Assembly: GCF_037026685.1 (NCBI RefSeq)
Contig: NZ_JBANET010000002.1
Coordinates: forward strand, 186,001-250,000
DNA from: Orrella sp037026685
GTDB taxonomy: Bacteria; Pseudomonadota; Gammaproteobacteria; Burkholderiales; Burkholderiaceae_B
Direction of reading: 5' to 3'
DNA length: 64,000 nt
The stretch's first letter is position 1. The number at the start of each line of letters is the position of its first letter. Made by a program: the position numbers and the translations under genes. The notes below the pieces were generated by a model that was not told the origin of the DNA, ran no database searches, and saw nothing but the letters and a program-made list of their open reading frames with translations. Of the stretch, positions 45,127 to 53,975 are shown one piece after another.

Positions 45127-46290
45127 TCAATAGGCCAGTTCGAACAGCTGCCTGAAATCGGCCGTGCTGGTGTGGCGCGGGTTCCAGCGGTTGTAGCCGG
45201 CCTGGCTGCATAGCTGGGCCATTTCGTCGAAGCGGGCGGGATCGGCCCCCACCTCGCGCAGCCGCGCCGGGATGCCCAGGTCTCGGCACAGCGTCTCGAT
45301 GGCATCGACCGCGGCCTGGGCCGCATCGCGCTCGGGCAGGCCGCGCACCGGACGGTCCATGGCCTCGGCCACGCGGGCGAACTTGGCCGGGTTGGCAGGC
45401 AGGTTAAAGCGCGCCACGTGCGGCAGGCATACCGCGTTGGACAGGCCGTGCGACAGGTGGAAATACGCGCCCACGAAACGCGCCATGCAGTGCACGTTGC
45501 CCAGGCCGGTCTGGCCGAAGGTGATACCGGCCAGCGCCGAGCCGCACAGCATGTTCAGGCCGGCCTGCAGGTTTTCGCGGTTGGCCACGAACTGGCGGAT
45601 GTTGCCCGAGAGCAGCGCCAGCGCCTGCAGGTTCAGCGCGTCGGTCAGGATGTTGGCCTGGCGCGACACGTAGGACTCGAAGGCGTGCACGAAGGCGTCC
45701 ATGCCCGAGTGCGCGGCCACGTGGGCCGGCACCGTGCGCAGCGCCAGCGGGTCCAGGATGGCCACGGCCGCCGGGTTCAGCGCGGCATGTCGGATGGACA
45801 TCTTCAGCTGCCTGTCGGTGTCCGTGATCACGCAGGAGCCCGACACTTCCGAGCCGGTGCCCGCCGTGGTGGGCACGGCGATCAGCGGCAAGGGCGGCGT
45901 CTTGAACTTCTCTATCCCTTCGTAATCGTGGATGCGTCCGCCGTTGGTGGCCAGGATGCCCACCGCCTTGGCCACGTCCATGGTGCTGCCCCCGCCGATG
46001 GCCAGCAGCAGCGTGGCGCCGTGCGCCTGGCAGGCCTCGAAGGCCTTGGCCACGGTGTGCGCGCTGGGGTCGGGCTCGATCTCGGAGAAGCTGGCGTGGG
46101 CCACGCCGGCCTCATCCAGCAGCTTGCAGACATCGGCATGGAAGGCGGTCTCGCGCAAGGCCGCGTCGATGGCGATGAACAGGCGCTTGCAGTCGTACTG
46201 GCGCACCAGCTCGCCGAGCTTGCGATAGGCGCCGGCGCCCATGTACAGCCGGGTGGGGCAGAGAAAGGAAGTGATGTCCGAGGGGTTCAT
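45127..46290 (-). CDS. Iron-containing alcohol dehydrogenase
   Basis: Group III (Fe-dependent) alcohol dehydrogenase of 387 residues. GGGSTMDVAKAVG near residue 98 binds NAD(P), and the iron ligands come from HSGMDAFVHAFE and HGLSNAVCLPHV. VPTTAGTGSEVS is also typical. It probably oxidises a small alcohol to an aldehyde that the aldehyde dehydrogenase at 47373-48818 then oxidises. It reads toward the LacI gene on the same strand. Confidence 0.94.
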   Translation of the reverse strand: MNPSDITSFLCPTRLYMGAGAYRKLGELVRQYDCKRLFIAIDAALRETAFHADVCKLLDEAGVAHASFSEIEPDPSAHTVAKAFEACQAHGATLLLAIGGGSTMDVAKAVGILATNGGRIHDYEGIEKFKTPPLPLIAVPTTAGTGSEVSGSCVITDTDRQLKMSIRHAALNPAAVAILDPLALRTVPAHVAAHSGMDAFVHAFESYVSRQANILTDALNLQALALLSGNIRQFVANRENLQAGLNMLCGSALAGITFGQTGLGNVHCMARFVGAYFHLSHGLSNAVCLPHVARFNLPANPAKFARVAEAMDRPVRGLPERDAAQAAVDAIETLCRDLGIPARLREVGADPARFDEMAQLCSQAGYNRWNPRHTSTADFRQLFELAY

Positions 46291-46312
46291 GCGAAGTCCG
46301 GTACGTGGCGGT

Positions 46313-47284
46313 TCAGTTTTCGGTCCATTGCCCGGCCAGCTCGGCCCAGCGGCGGGTTTCCTGCTCGACGAAGGCCTGGAACTCGTCGGTGGGCATGCCG
46401 CCGGGCTCGGCGGCCATGCCTTCGAGCGCGCGCTGCATGGCCGGATCCTGCAGACCGTCGACCACGGCCTGGCGGATGCGGGCCACGATGTCCTCGGGCA
46501 GGCCCTTGGGCGCGGCCAGGCTGTACCAGGTGGTCATCTGGTAGCCCGGCACGCCGGATTCGTCCAGCGTCGGCACGTCCGGCAGGAACTTGGTGCGTTC
46601 CAGGCCGGTTACCGCCAGCGGCTTGACGCCGCCGCCGGCGATCTGGGTGGCGGCCGAGGCGGCCGAGTCCACGGCAAAGGTCAGGCGCCCGGCGATCAGG
46701 TCCGTCATCATGGGCGCGGCGCCCTTGAAGGGCACGTGCACGGCTTGCAGGCCGGTTTCCTTCTTGAGCAGTTCGGCCGACAGGTGCTGGGTGGTGCCGA
46801 TGCCGGCCGAGCCGTAGTCGATCCGGCCGGGGTTGGCCTTGGCATATTCCAGCAGGCCCTTGACGTCGTCCACGGGCAGCGTCTTGGGCACGACCAGCAC
46901 GTTGGGCACGTTGGCCACCGTGGTGATCTGCGTCATGTCGCGCACGAAGTCATACGGCAGGTTCTTGTACAGCACGGCCGCGGCCGTGTGGCCCACGTTG
47001 GCCAGCAGCAGGGTGTAGCCGTCGGGCTTGGCGCGCGCCACGATGCCCGCGCCCAGCGTGCCGCCGGCGCCGGGCTTGTTCTCGACCACCACGGTCTGGC
47101 CCAGCTGCTTTTGCAGCTGCAGCGCCACGGCGCGCGCCACGATGTCGGTGGTGCCGCCCGGGGTGAAGGGCGCAACCAGCGTGATGGGCCGCTCGGGCCA
47201 GGATTGCGCCGCGGCGGGCGCGGCAAGGGTACAGGCGATGGTGGCCGCGGCCGCCAGGCCGCGCAGCAGTCCCAGTCTGGACAT
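46313..47284 (-). CDS. Bug/TctC-family periplasmic binding protein
   Basis: Third Bug receptor, 323 residues with a signal peptide ending near APAAAQS. The mature protein begins ITLVAPFTPGGTTDIVAR, and VPFKGAAPM is the mid-protein motif. It stands 22 bases before the iron alcohol dehydrogenase and after the aldehyde dehydrogenase, so all three probably form one operon under the LacI regulator. The ligand is presumably the alcohol or acid they handle. Confidence 0.93.
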   Translation of the reverse strand: MSRLGLLRGLAAAATIACTLAAPAAAQSWPERPITLVAPFTPGGTTDIVARAVALQLQKQLGQTVVVENKPGAGGTLGAGIVARAKPDGYTLLLANVGHTAAAVLYKNLPYDFVRDMTQITTVANVPNVLVVPKTLPVDDVKGLLEYAKANPGRIDYGSAGIGTTQHLSAELLKKETGLQAVHVPFKGAAPMMTDLIAGRLTFAVDSAASAATQIAGGGVKPLAVTGLERTKFLPDVPTLDESGVPGYQMTTWYSLAAPKGLPEDIVARIRQAVVDGLQDPAMQRALEGMAAEPGGMPTDEFQAFVEQETRRWAELAGQWTEN

Positions 47285-47372
47285 GGTGTCTCTCTCCGGT
47301 GGGGAAATGGAAAAAATAGGCGCGGCCGGCTCGCGCCCCGCCGGGGGCGCACGGCCTCGCGCAAGGGAAAGG

Positions 47373-48818
47373 TCAGGGATTGAAGATCAGCAGGCGTTCC
47401 TCGGTCATCTCGCGGATCGCGTAGGCCGGGCCTTCCTTGCCGAAGCCGCTGTCCTTGACGCCGCCAAAGGGCATGACGTCGGAGCGGGCGCTGGAGGTTT
47501 CGTTGATTTGCACGGTGCCGAAGCGCAGGGTGCGCGCGGCCTTGAGCGCGCGGTCGATGTCCTGCGTGAACACGCCGGCCGACAGGCCGAAGGGCGTGTC
47601 GTTGGCCCCGGCCAGCGCGGCGTCGAAGTCGTCGAAGGGCTTGATCGCCAGCAAGGGCGCGAAGGCTTCCTGGCACCAGACCTTGCCGTCCTGCGGCACG
47701 TCGGCCAGCACGGCGGGCGTGACCACCGAGCCGGTGCGCTGCCCGCCGCACAGCAGGCGCGCGCCGCCCTGCACGGCCTGCTGCAGCCATTGCTCGGCGC
47801 GCCGGGCCGCCTCTTCGCTGATGAGCGGACCCACGCGGGTGGCCGGGTCGCGCGGATCGCCCGCGCGCAAGGTGCCGGCGTATTCGACCAGGCGCCGGGT
47901 GACTTCCTCGGCGATGGGGCGTTCGACATACAGGCGCTGCACCGAGGTGCAGACCTGCCCGGCCTTGCGCAGGGCCGCGTTGGCGATGCGAGGGATGGCG
48001 CGCTCCAGGTCGGCGTCCGCGCACACCAGCGTGCTGGCGATGCTGCCCAGCTCCATCTGCGTGCGGCGCAGCCCGGCCGCCTGCTGGATGATCCGTCCCA
48101 CCCGGGTGCTGCCGGTGAAGGTATAGAAGGCGATGTCCTGTTCTTCCAGCAGCCAGGCGCCCACCGAGTCGCCTTCGCCCTGCACGATGGCCAGGAACTC
48201 GGCCGGCATGCCGGCCTCGAGCAGCACCTCGCCCAGCAAGGCCGAGGTCAGGGGCGTGAAGGCCGAAGGCTTGAGCACGACCGCATTGCCGCCGGCATAG
48301 GCCGGGGCCACCTTGTGCAGCACCGTATTCAGCGGCGAATTGAAGGGCGTGATGGCACAGACCACCCCCACCGGAAAGCGCTGGGTCAGGCCCATGCGGC
48401 GATGCGCGCCCGGGCTGGCGCCGAAGGGCACCACTTCGCCGACCAGGCGCACGGCCTCGTCGGCCGACAGTTCCAGCGTGACCATGGCGCGGTCGATCTC
48501 GCCGTTGGCGTCGGCCAGCGTGAAGCCGGCCTCGGCCACCATCACGTCCACGAAACGCTGGCGATGCGTCTGCAGCACCAGGGCGGCGCGGCGCAGCTGC
48601 CGGGCCCGGTCGTGCGGAGGCGGGGCGCCGGCGTCGGCCGCCTTTTTCGCCGTGCGCACGGCCAGCGCAACCTGGTCGCGGCTGGCCTCGGTCACGTGGG
48701 CGATGGGGCGCCCGCTGTACTTGTCCAGCACGGCGAAGGGCCGCGCGCCCTCCACCCAGAGGCCGGCGATCAGGTTGCCGGTGGGCGGCAGGCCAGGGAT
48801 GCTAAGCAGATCGGTCAT
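47373..48818 (-). CDS. NAD(P)-dependent aldehyde dehydrogenase
   Basis: Aldehyde dehydrogenase of 481 residues. The general base Glu is in MELGSIASTLVC (a variant of the usual ELGGNAP), and the nucleophilic Cys is in KAGQVCTSVQR. FTGSTRVGRII forms the cofactor loop. The product is a carboxylate. First gene of a minus-strand set with the Bug receptor and iron alcohol dehydrogenase. Two TGAAACGTT elements and a palindrome lie in its upstream region. Confidence 0.94.
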   Translation of the reverse strand: MTDLLSIPGLPPTGNLIAGLWVEGARPFAVLDKYSGRPIAHVTEASRDQVALAVRTAKKAADAGAPPPHDRARQLRRAALVLQTHRQRFVDVMVAEAGFTLADANGEIDRAMVTLELSADEAVRLVGEVVPFGASPGAHRRMGLTQRFPVGVVCAITPFNSPLNTVLHKVAPAYAGGNAVVLKPSAFTPLTSALLGEVLLEAGMPAEFLAIVQGEGDSVGAWLLEEQDIAFYTFTGSTRVGRIIQQAAGLRRTQMELGSIASTLVCADADLERAIPRIANAALRKAGQVCTSVQRLYVERPIAEEVTRRLVEYAGTLRAGDPRDPATRVGPLISEEAARRAEQWLQQAVQGGARLLCGGQRTGSVVTPAVLADVPQDGKVWCQEAFAPLLAIKPFDDFDAALAGANDTPFGLSAGVFTQDIDRALKAARTLRFGTVQINETSSARSDVMPFGGVKDSGFGKEGPAYAIREMTEERLLIFNP

Positions 48819-49124
48819 GAAGGACGATATCCTATGTCTTGAGCGAGATCGGTGAAACGTTGTCTTAATGAGCGGGAGCGCAATAACAAGCCACGGCCAT
48901 GATTATCATGGTTGTTATGGCGGGAGGAAGCTGTCTCCGCGGCCGTGTTCGGCCTCAATTAATGAAACGTTATTTTCGGTATTATCAGCCCGGCTCCAGC
49001 TGGATGGAAGCCGGTTTTGCTGAAGAGGTGTTCACCGATGCTTAACGCGCCGGGCGCGGCAGGCCCGCGCGGGGAATGCCGCGGAGCCGGCCAGGCGGTG
49101 CGCCGGCGTCGCCGCCTTGAGGGG
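48819..49124. promoter_or_regulatory. Upstream region of the aldehyde dehydrogenase with repeated operator-like elements
   Basis: About 306 bases without a gene, less GC-rich than the flanks. TGAAACGTT occurs twice in direct orientation (48853-48861 and 48963-48971), with the AACGTT core typical of LacI-family operators. CCATGAT-T-ATCATGG (48897-48911) is a perfect palindrome, nested in ATAACAA (48883-48889) and TTGTTAT (48912-48918). No ORF of note is seen. Confidence 0.6.
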
Positions 49125-50294
49125 CTAGGGCTTGAGCACGACCTTGATGCAGCCGTCGCGCTTGTCGCGGAAGGTCTCGTACATGGCCGGGCCCTGGTCC
49201 AGGCCCACCGTATGGGTCACGACGAAAGACGTGTCGATCTGGCCGTCCTGGATCCGGCGCAGCAGGTCGTCGGTCCAGCGCTTGACGTGGGTCTGCCCCA
49301 TGCGCCAGGTCAGGCCCTTGTTCATGGCCGCCCCGAAGGGGATCTTGTCGATCAGGCCGCCGTACACGCCAGGAATGGACAGGATGCCGGCGGGCCGGCA
49401 CACGTAGATCATCTCGCGCAGCACGTGCGGGCGGTCGGTTTCCAGCATGACGGCCTGCTTGACCCGGTCGTAGATCGCATCGAAGGAACGCGTGGCATGC
49501 GATTCCATGCCCACCGCGTCGATGCACTTTTCGGGCCCTTTGCCGCCGGTCAGCTCGCCCAGCCGTTCCAGCACGCTTTCCTCCTCGAAGTTGATGGGGA
49601 TGGCGCCGCCCTGGGCGGCCATCGCCAGGCGCTCGGGCACGCGGTCGATGACCACGACCTGGCGCGCGCCCAGCAGCACCGCGCTGCGCACGGCCATCTG
49701 GCCCACGGGGCCGGCCCCCCAGATGGCGACCGTGTCGGTGGGCTCGATCTCGCATTGCACGGCGGCCTGCCAGCCGGTGGGCAGGATATCGCCCAGGAAC
49801 AGCACCTGCTCGTCGGTCAGGCCGTCGGGCACTTTCACGTGGGTCTGGTCGGCAAAGGGCACGCGCACGTATTCGGCTTGCCCGCCCGGGTAGCCGCCGG
49901 TCAGGTGGGTGTAGCCGAACAGGCCGGCGGTGGTGTGGCCGAACATCTTGTCGGCCTTGTCCTTGTTGCGGTTGGTCCGCTCGCACACCGAGAAATTGCC
50001 CCGGCGGCACTGGTCGCATTCGCCGCAGGTGATGGTAAAGGGCACCACCACGCGGTCGCCGACCTTCAGCGCGCGGTTTTCCTTGCCCGTCTCGACCACC
50101 TCGCCCATGAACTCGTGGCCCATGATGTCGCCGTGCTTCATGCCCGGCATGAAGCCGTCGAACAGGTGCAGGTCCGAGCCGCAGATGGCGCAGGAAGATA
50201 CCTTGACGATCGCGTCGCGTGGATGCTCGATCACCGGATCGGGAACGGTGTCATAGCGCAGGTCCTTCTTGCCGTGCCAGCACAGGGCTTTCAT
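49125..50294 (-). CDS. Zinc-dependent alcohol dehydrogenase (glutathione-independent formaldehyde dehydrogenase-like)
   Basis: Medium-chain zinc dehydrogenase of 389 residues. SCAICGSDLHLFDG holds the catalytic Cys, GHEFMGEVVE the His/Glu, and CGECDQCRRGNFSVCE the four structural-zinc cysteines. GAGPVGQMA is the Rossmann motif. The long loop and length match the formaldehyde dehydrogenase-like branch rather than ordinary ADH. It stands alone, divergent from guaB. Formaldehyde detoxification is plausible but not shown. Confidence 0.92.
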   Translation of the reverse strand: MKALCWHGKKDLRYDTVPDPVIEHPRDAIVKVSSCAICGSDLHLFDGFMPGMKHGDIMGHEFMGEVVETGKENRALKVGDRVVVPFTITCGECDQCRRGNFSVCERTNRNKDKADKMFGHTTAGLFGYTHLTGGYPGGQAEYVRVPFADQTHVKVPDGLTDEQVLFLGDILPTGWQAAVQCEIEPTDTVAIWGAGPVGQMAVRSAVLLGARQVVVIDRVPERLAMAAQGGAIPINFEEESVLERLGELTGGKGPEKCIDAVGMESHATRSFDAIYDRVKQAVMLETDRPHVLREMIYVCRPAGILSIPGVYGGLIDKIPFGAAMNKGLTWRMGQTHVKRWTDDLLRRIQDGQIDTSFVVTHTVGLDQGPAMYETFRDKRDGCIKVVLKP

Positions 50295-50613
50295 GGGGCG
50301 TCTCCGTCGATGCGCGCCGCCGGCGGCGGCGCCGGTAGGTGGAGCATCCATCGTAGCGGCGCGGCCCGCGCCGCCCATGTTCGAACGCTACAAACCGCAA
50401 CGTCCGATCAGCGCCGCAGGCGCCGGCGGGGCGCGCCGCGCGCCGCGGCCAGGGCGGGCCGGCAGCATGCGCGGCTGCGCGGGGAAACGGACTTTTACGC
50501 CGCGCCGGCAAGGCGCCGCCCGGTCCGCGCGCCGGGCAGGGGGGCGTATAGGGGATTGCCCTAGCATACTTACGGCACAAGCGTATAATCTTGCTTTGCG
50601 CCCGGAGTTTCCC
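50295..50613. promoter_or_regulatory. Divergent spacer between zinc dehydrogenase and guaB
   Basis: About 319 bases, mostly very GC-rich with short inverted repeats but no convincing gene. TATAAT at 50584-50589 is a clear -10 hexamer for guaB, 24 bases before its start codon. The -35 region is not clear. Confidence 0.55.
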
Positions 50614-52074
50614 ATGCGTCTCATCAAAAAAGCGCTCACCTTCGACGACGTGTTGTTGGTGCCTGCGTATTCCGACGTGCTGCCGCGCAACACGTCCCTG
50701 GCCACCCGCCTGACCCGCAACATCCAACTGAACATCCCGCTCGTGTCCGCCGCCATGGACACCGTGACCGAGGCGCGCCTGGCCATCGCCATGGCGCAAG
50801 AGGGCGGGATCGGCATCATCCACAAGAACCTGTCGGCCGACCAGCAGGCCGCCGAGGTCTCGCGCGTCAAGCGCCACGAGTTCGGCATCGTGATCGACCC
50901 GGTCACCGTCACCCCCGACATGAAGGTGCGCGACGCCATCGCGCTGCAGCGCAAGCACGGCATCTCGGGCCTGCCGGTGGTGCAGGACGGCAAGCTGGCC
51001 GGCATCGTCACCAACCGCGACCTGCGCTTCGAAACCCGCCTGGACGTGCCGCTGCGCGACGTCATGACCCCGCGCGATCGCCTGATCACCATGGACGAGA
51101 GCGGCACGCTGGACCAGGCGCAGGAGCTCATGCACAAGCACCGCCTGGAGCGCGTGCTGATCGTGAACGACGCCTTCGAGCTGCGCGGCCTGGCCACGGT
51201 CAAGGACATCGTCAAGAACACCGAGCATCCCAACGCCTGCAAGGACGCGCACGGCCAGCTGCGCGTGGGCGCGGCGGTGGGCGTGGGCGAGGGCACCGAA
51301 GAGCGCGTGGCCAAGCTGGTGGCCGCCGGGGTGGACGTGATCGTGGTCGACACCGCCCACGGCCATTCCTCGGGCGTGCTCGAGCGCGTGCGCTGGGTCA
51401 AGCAGAACTATCCCAAGGTCGATGTCATCGGCGGCAACATCGCCACGGCCGCCGCCGCCCGCGCGCTGGTCGAGGCCGGCGCCGACGGCGTCAAGGTCGG
51501 CATCGGCCCGGGCTCCATCTGCACCACCCGCGTGGTGGCCGGCGTGGGCGTGCCGCAGATCACCGCCATCTCCGACGTGGCCCAGGCGCTGGAAGGCACC
51601 GGCGTGCCGCTGATCGCCGACGGCGGCATCCGCTACTCGGGCGACGTGGCCAAGGCCCTGTCGGCCGGCGCCTCGGCCGTCATGATGGGCGGCATGTTCG
51701 CCGGCACCGAAGAGGCGCCCGGCGAGGTCGTGCTGTACCAGGGCCGCTCGTACAAGTCGTATCGCGGCATGGGCAGCCTGGGCGCCATGACCGACGGCTC
51801 GGCCGACCGCTACTTCCAGGATCCGTCCAACAACGCCGACAAGCTGGTGCCCGAAGGCATCGAAGGCCGCGTGCCCTACAAGGGCAGCGTCCTGGCCATC
51901 ATCTTCCAGCTGGTGGGCGGCGTGCGCGCCTCCATGGGCTATTGCGGCTGCGCCAACATCGAAGAGATGCGCACCAAGTCCGAGTTCGTCGAGATCACCT
52001 CGGCGGGGTTCCGCGAATCGCACGTGCACGACGTGCAGATCACCAAGGAAGCGCCCAACTACCGCGCCGACTGA
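50614..52074 (+). CDS. guaB: IMP dehydrogenase GuaB
   Basis: Oxidises IMP to XMP with NAD, the committed step of GMP synthesis. The 486-residue protein is a TIM barrel with a CBS pair at about 95-205 and the catalytic Cys303 in GIGPGSICTTRV (E. coli Cys305). The mobile flap RGMGSLGAM is present. CGGAG precedes the ATG. guaA follows after 110 bases on the same strand, the usual operon. Confidence 0.98.
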   Translation: MRLIKKALTFDDVLLVPAYSDVLPRNTSLATRLTRNIQLNIPLVSAAMDTVTEARLAIAMAQEGGIGIIHKNLSADQQAAEVSRVKRHEFGIVIDPVTVTPDMKVRDAIALQRKHGISGLPVVQDGKLAGIVTNRDLRFETRLDVPLRDVMTPRDRLITMDESGTLDQAQELMHKHRLERVLIVNDAFELRGLATVKDIVKNTEHPNACKDAHGQLRVGAAVGVGEGTEERVAKLVAAGVDVIVVDTAHGHSSGVLERVRWVKQNYPKVDVIGGNIATAAAARALVEAGADGVKVGIGPGSICTTRVVAGVGVPQITAISDVAQALEGTGVPLIADGGIRYSGDVAKALSAGASAVMMGGMFAGTEEAPGEVVLYQGRSYKSYRGMGSLGAMTDGSADRYFQDPSNNADKLVPEGIEGRVPYKGSVLAIIFQLVGGVRASMGYCGCANIEEMRTKSEFVEITSAGFRESHVHDVQITKEAPNYRAD

Positions 52075-52184
52075 CGCCGCCGTCGCAGGCAGCGGCGCCG
52101 CCGGCCCCGCGCCGCGCCTGCAGTATCCCGCACCGGACGAAGCGATTCGCCGGTGCGCTTTCATATCCTCCGACAGAGTTCCTC

Positions 52185-53777
52185 ATGCACCAGCGCATCC
52201 TCATCCTCGATTACGGTTCCCAAGTCACCCAACTGATCGCGCGGCGCGTGCGCGAGGCCGGCGTCTACTGCGAGATCCATCCGGGCGACGTGAGCCCGGA
52301 ATTCGTCGCCGGGCAGGTCGGGCAGGGCGCCAAGGGCATCATCCTGTCCGGCAGCCATGCCTCGGCCTATGCCGAGGATTCGCTGCGCGTGCCGGCCAAC
52401 GTGTTCGAGCTGGGCGTGCCGGTGCTGGGCATCTGCTACGGCATGCAGTCGATGGCCCAGCAGCTGGGCGGGCAGGTCAGCTTCTCGGACCACCGCGAAT
52501 TCGGCTATGCCGAGGTGCGCGCCCACGGCCACACCCGCCTGCTCGAAGGCATCGAGGACTTCCGCACGGCCGAAGGCCACGGCATGCTCAAGGTCTGGAT
52601 GAGCCACGGCGACAAGGTCACCGCGCTGCCGCCCGGCTTTACGCTCATGGCCTCCACGCCCTCGTGCCCCATCGCCGGCATGGCCGACGAGACGCGCGGG
52701 TTCTATGGCGTGCAGTTCCATCCCGAGGTCACCCACACGCTGCAGGGCCAGGCGCTGCTCTCGCGCTTCGTGCACGAGATCTGCGGCTGCACCGGCGACT
52801 GGAACATGCCCGACTACGTCGAGGAAGCCGTGGCCCGCATCCGCGAGCAGGTCGGCCAGGAAGAGGTCATCCTGGGCCTGTCGGGCGGGGTGGACTCCTC
52901 GGTGGCCGCGGCCCTGATCCACAAGGCCATCGGCGACCAGCTGACCTGCGTGTTTGTGGACCACGGCCTGCTGCGCCTGAACGAGGCCGAGCAGGTCATG
53001 CAAACCTTCGCCGGCGCCATGGGCATCAAGATCATCCACGTGGACGCCAGCGAGCAGTTCCTGGGCAAGCTGGCCGGCGTCGAGGACCCCGAGGCCAAGC
53101 GCAAGATCATCGGCCGCGAGTTCGTCGAGGTGTTCCAGTCCGAGGCCGCCAAGCTCAAGAACGCCAAGTGGCTGGCCCAGGGCACCATCTATCCCGACGT
53201 GATCGAGTCGGCCGGCGGCAAGACCGGCAAGGCCGTGTCCATCAAGTCGCACCACAACGTGGGCGGCCTGCCCGATACCTTGAACCTGAAGCTGCTGGAA
53301 CCTTTGCGCGAACTATTCAAGGACGAGGTGCGCAAGCTGGGCGTGGCCCTGGGCCTGCCCCCGGCCATGGTGTATCGCCATCCCTTCCCGGGCCCGGGCC
53401 TGGGCGTGCGGATCCTGGGCGAGGTCAAGCGCGAGTATGCGGACCTGCTGCGGCGCGCGGATGCGATCTTTATCGAGGAGCTGCGCGGCACGATCGATAC
53501 CGTCAGCCAGCAGACCTGGTACGACCTGACCTCGCAGGCGTTCGCGGTGTTCCTGCCGGTGAAGTCGGTGGGCGTGATGGGCGATGGGCGCACATACGAC
53601 TACGTGGTGGCGCTGCGGGCGGTGCAGACCAGTGACTTCATGACCGCGGATTGGGCGCAGTTGCCGTATTCGCTGTTGGCGAAGGTGTCGGGGCGGATTA
53701 TTAATGAAGTGCGGGGGATCAATCGGGTGGTTTATGACGTGAGTAGCAAGCCGCCTGCGACGATTGAGTGGGAGTGA
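52185..53777 (+). CDS. guaA: GMP synthase (glutamine-hydrolysing) GuaA
   Basis: Converts XMP to GMP using glutamine and ATP. The N-terminal class I amidotransferase has Cys84 in GICYGMQ and HPEVTHT for the His/Glu; the ATP pyrophosphatase loop is LSGGVDSS. The C-terminal dimerisation domain ends in PPATIEWE. The length is 530 residues. The last 100 or so codons use GCG, TTG, AAT and GGG far more than the rest, and the DNA beyond the stop is AT-rich. The 3' end of guaA is a known site for island integration, so a foreign tail is likely. Confidence 0.97.
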   Translation: MHQRILILDYGSQVTQLIARRVREAGVYCEIHPGDVSPEFVAGQVGQGAKGIILSGSHASAYAEDSLRVPANVFELGVPVLGICYGMQSMAQQLGGQVSFSDHREFGYAEVRAHGHTRLLEGIEDFRTAEGHGMLKVWMSHGDKVTALPPGFTLMASTPSCPIAGMADETRGFYGVQFHPEVTHTLQGQALLSRFVHEICGCTGDWNMPDYVEEAVARIREQVGQEEVILGLSGGVDSSVAAALIHKAIGDQLTCVFVDHGLLRLNEAEQVMQTFAGAMGIKIIHVDASEQFLGKLAGVEDPEAKRKIIGREFVEVFQSEAAKLKNAKWLAQGTIYPDVIESAGGKTGKAVSIKSHHNVGGLPDTLNLKLLEPLRELFKDEVRKLGVALGLPPAMVYRHPFPGPGLGVRILGEVKREYADLLRRADAIFIEELRGTIDTVSQQTWYDLTSQAFAVFLPVKSVGVMGDGRTYDYVVALRAVQTSDFMTADWAQLPYSLLAKVSGRIINEVRGINRVVYDVSSKPPATIEWE

Positions 53778-53975
53778 GGGGGGTTATAAGTTATTGATTT
53801 AAATGTTGGAATTTAATTTCAATAACTATGTCTTCCACATCATCAATGGTCTTTTTCATGGTACGTGGAGGGTGTACCAAGGGAAAAACGCCGGTACCAT
53901 GCATTGGGACACAATTCCAACATGGTATCGAGACCCGCCTTAGCATTGACTTCGTTTTTCACGGCGCGCGATGGT
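53778..53975. other. AT-rich spacer after guaA with GGTACC-type repeats
   Basis: Distinctly AT-rich compared with the chromosome. CATGGTAC (53857-53864) and GTACCATG (53894-53901) are an inverted repeat; GTGTACC (53872-53878) and CATGGTAT (53921-53928) are related copies. Such clusters are common beside attachment sites of integrative elements. No integrase gene is seen here. Confidence 0.5.
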
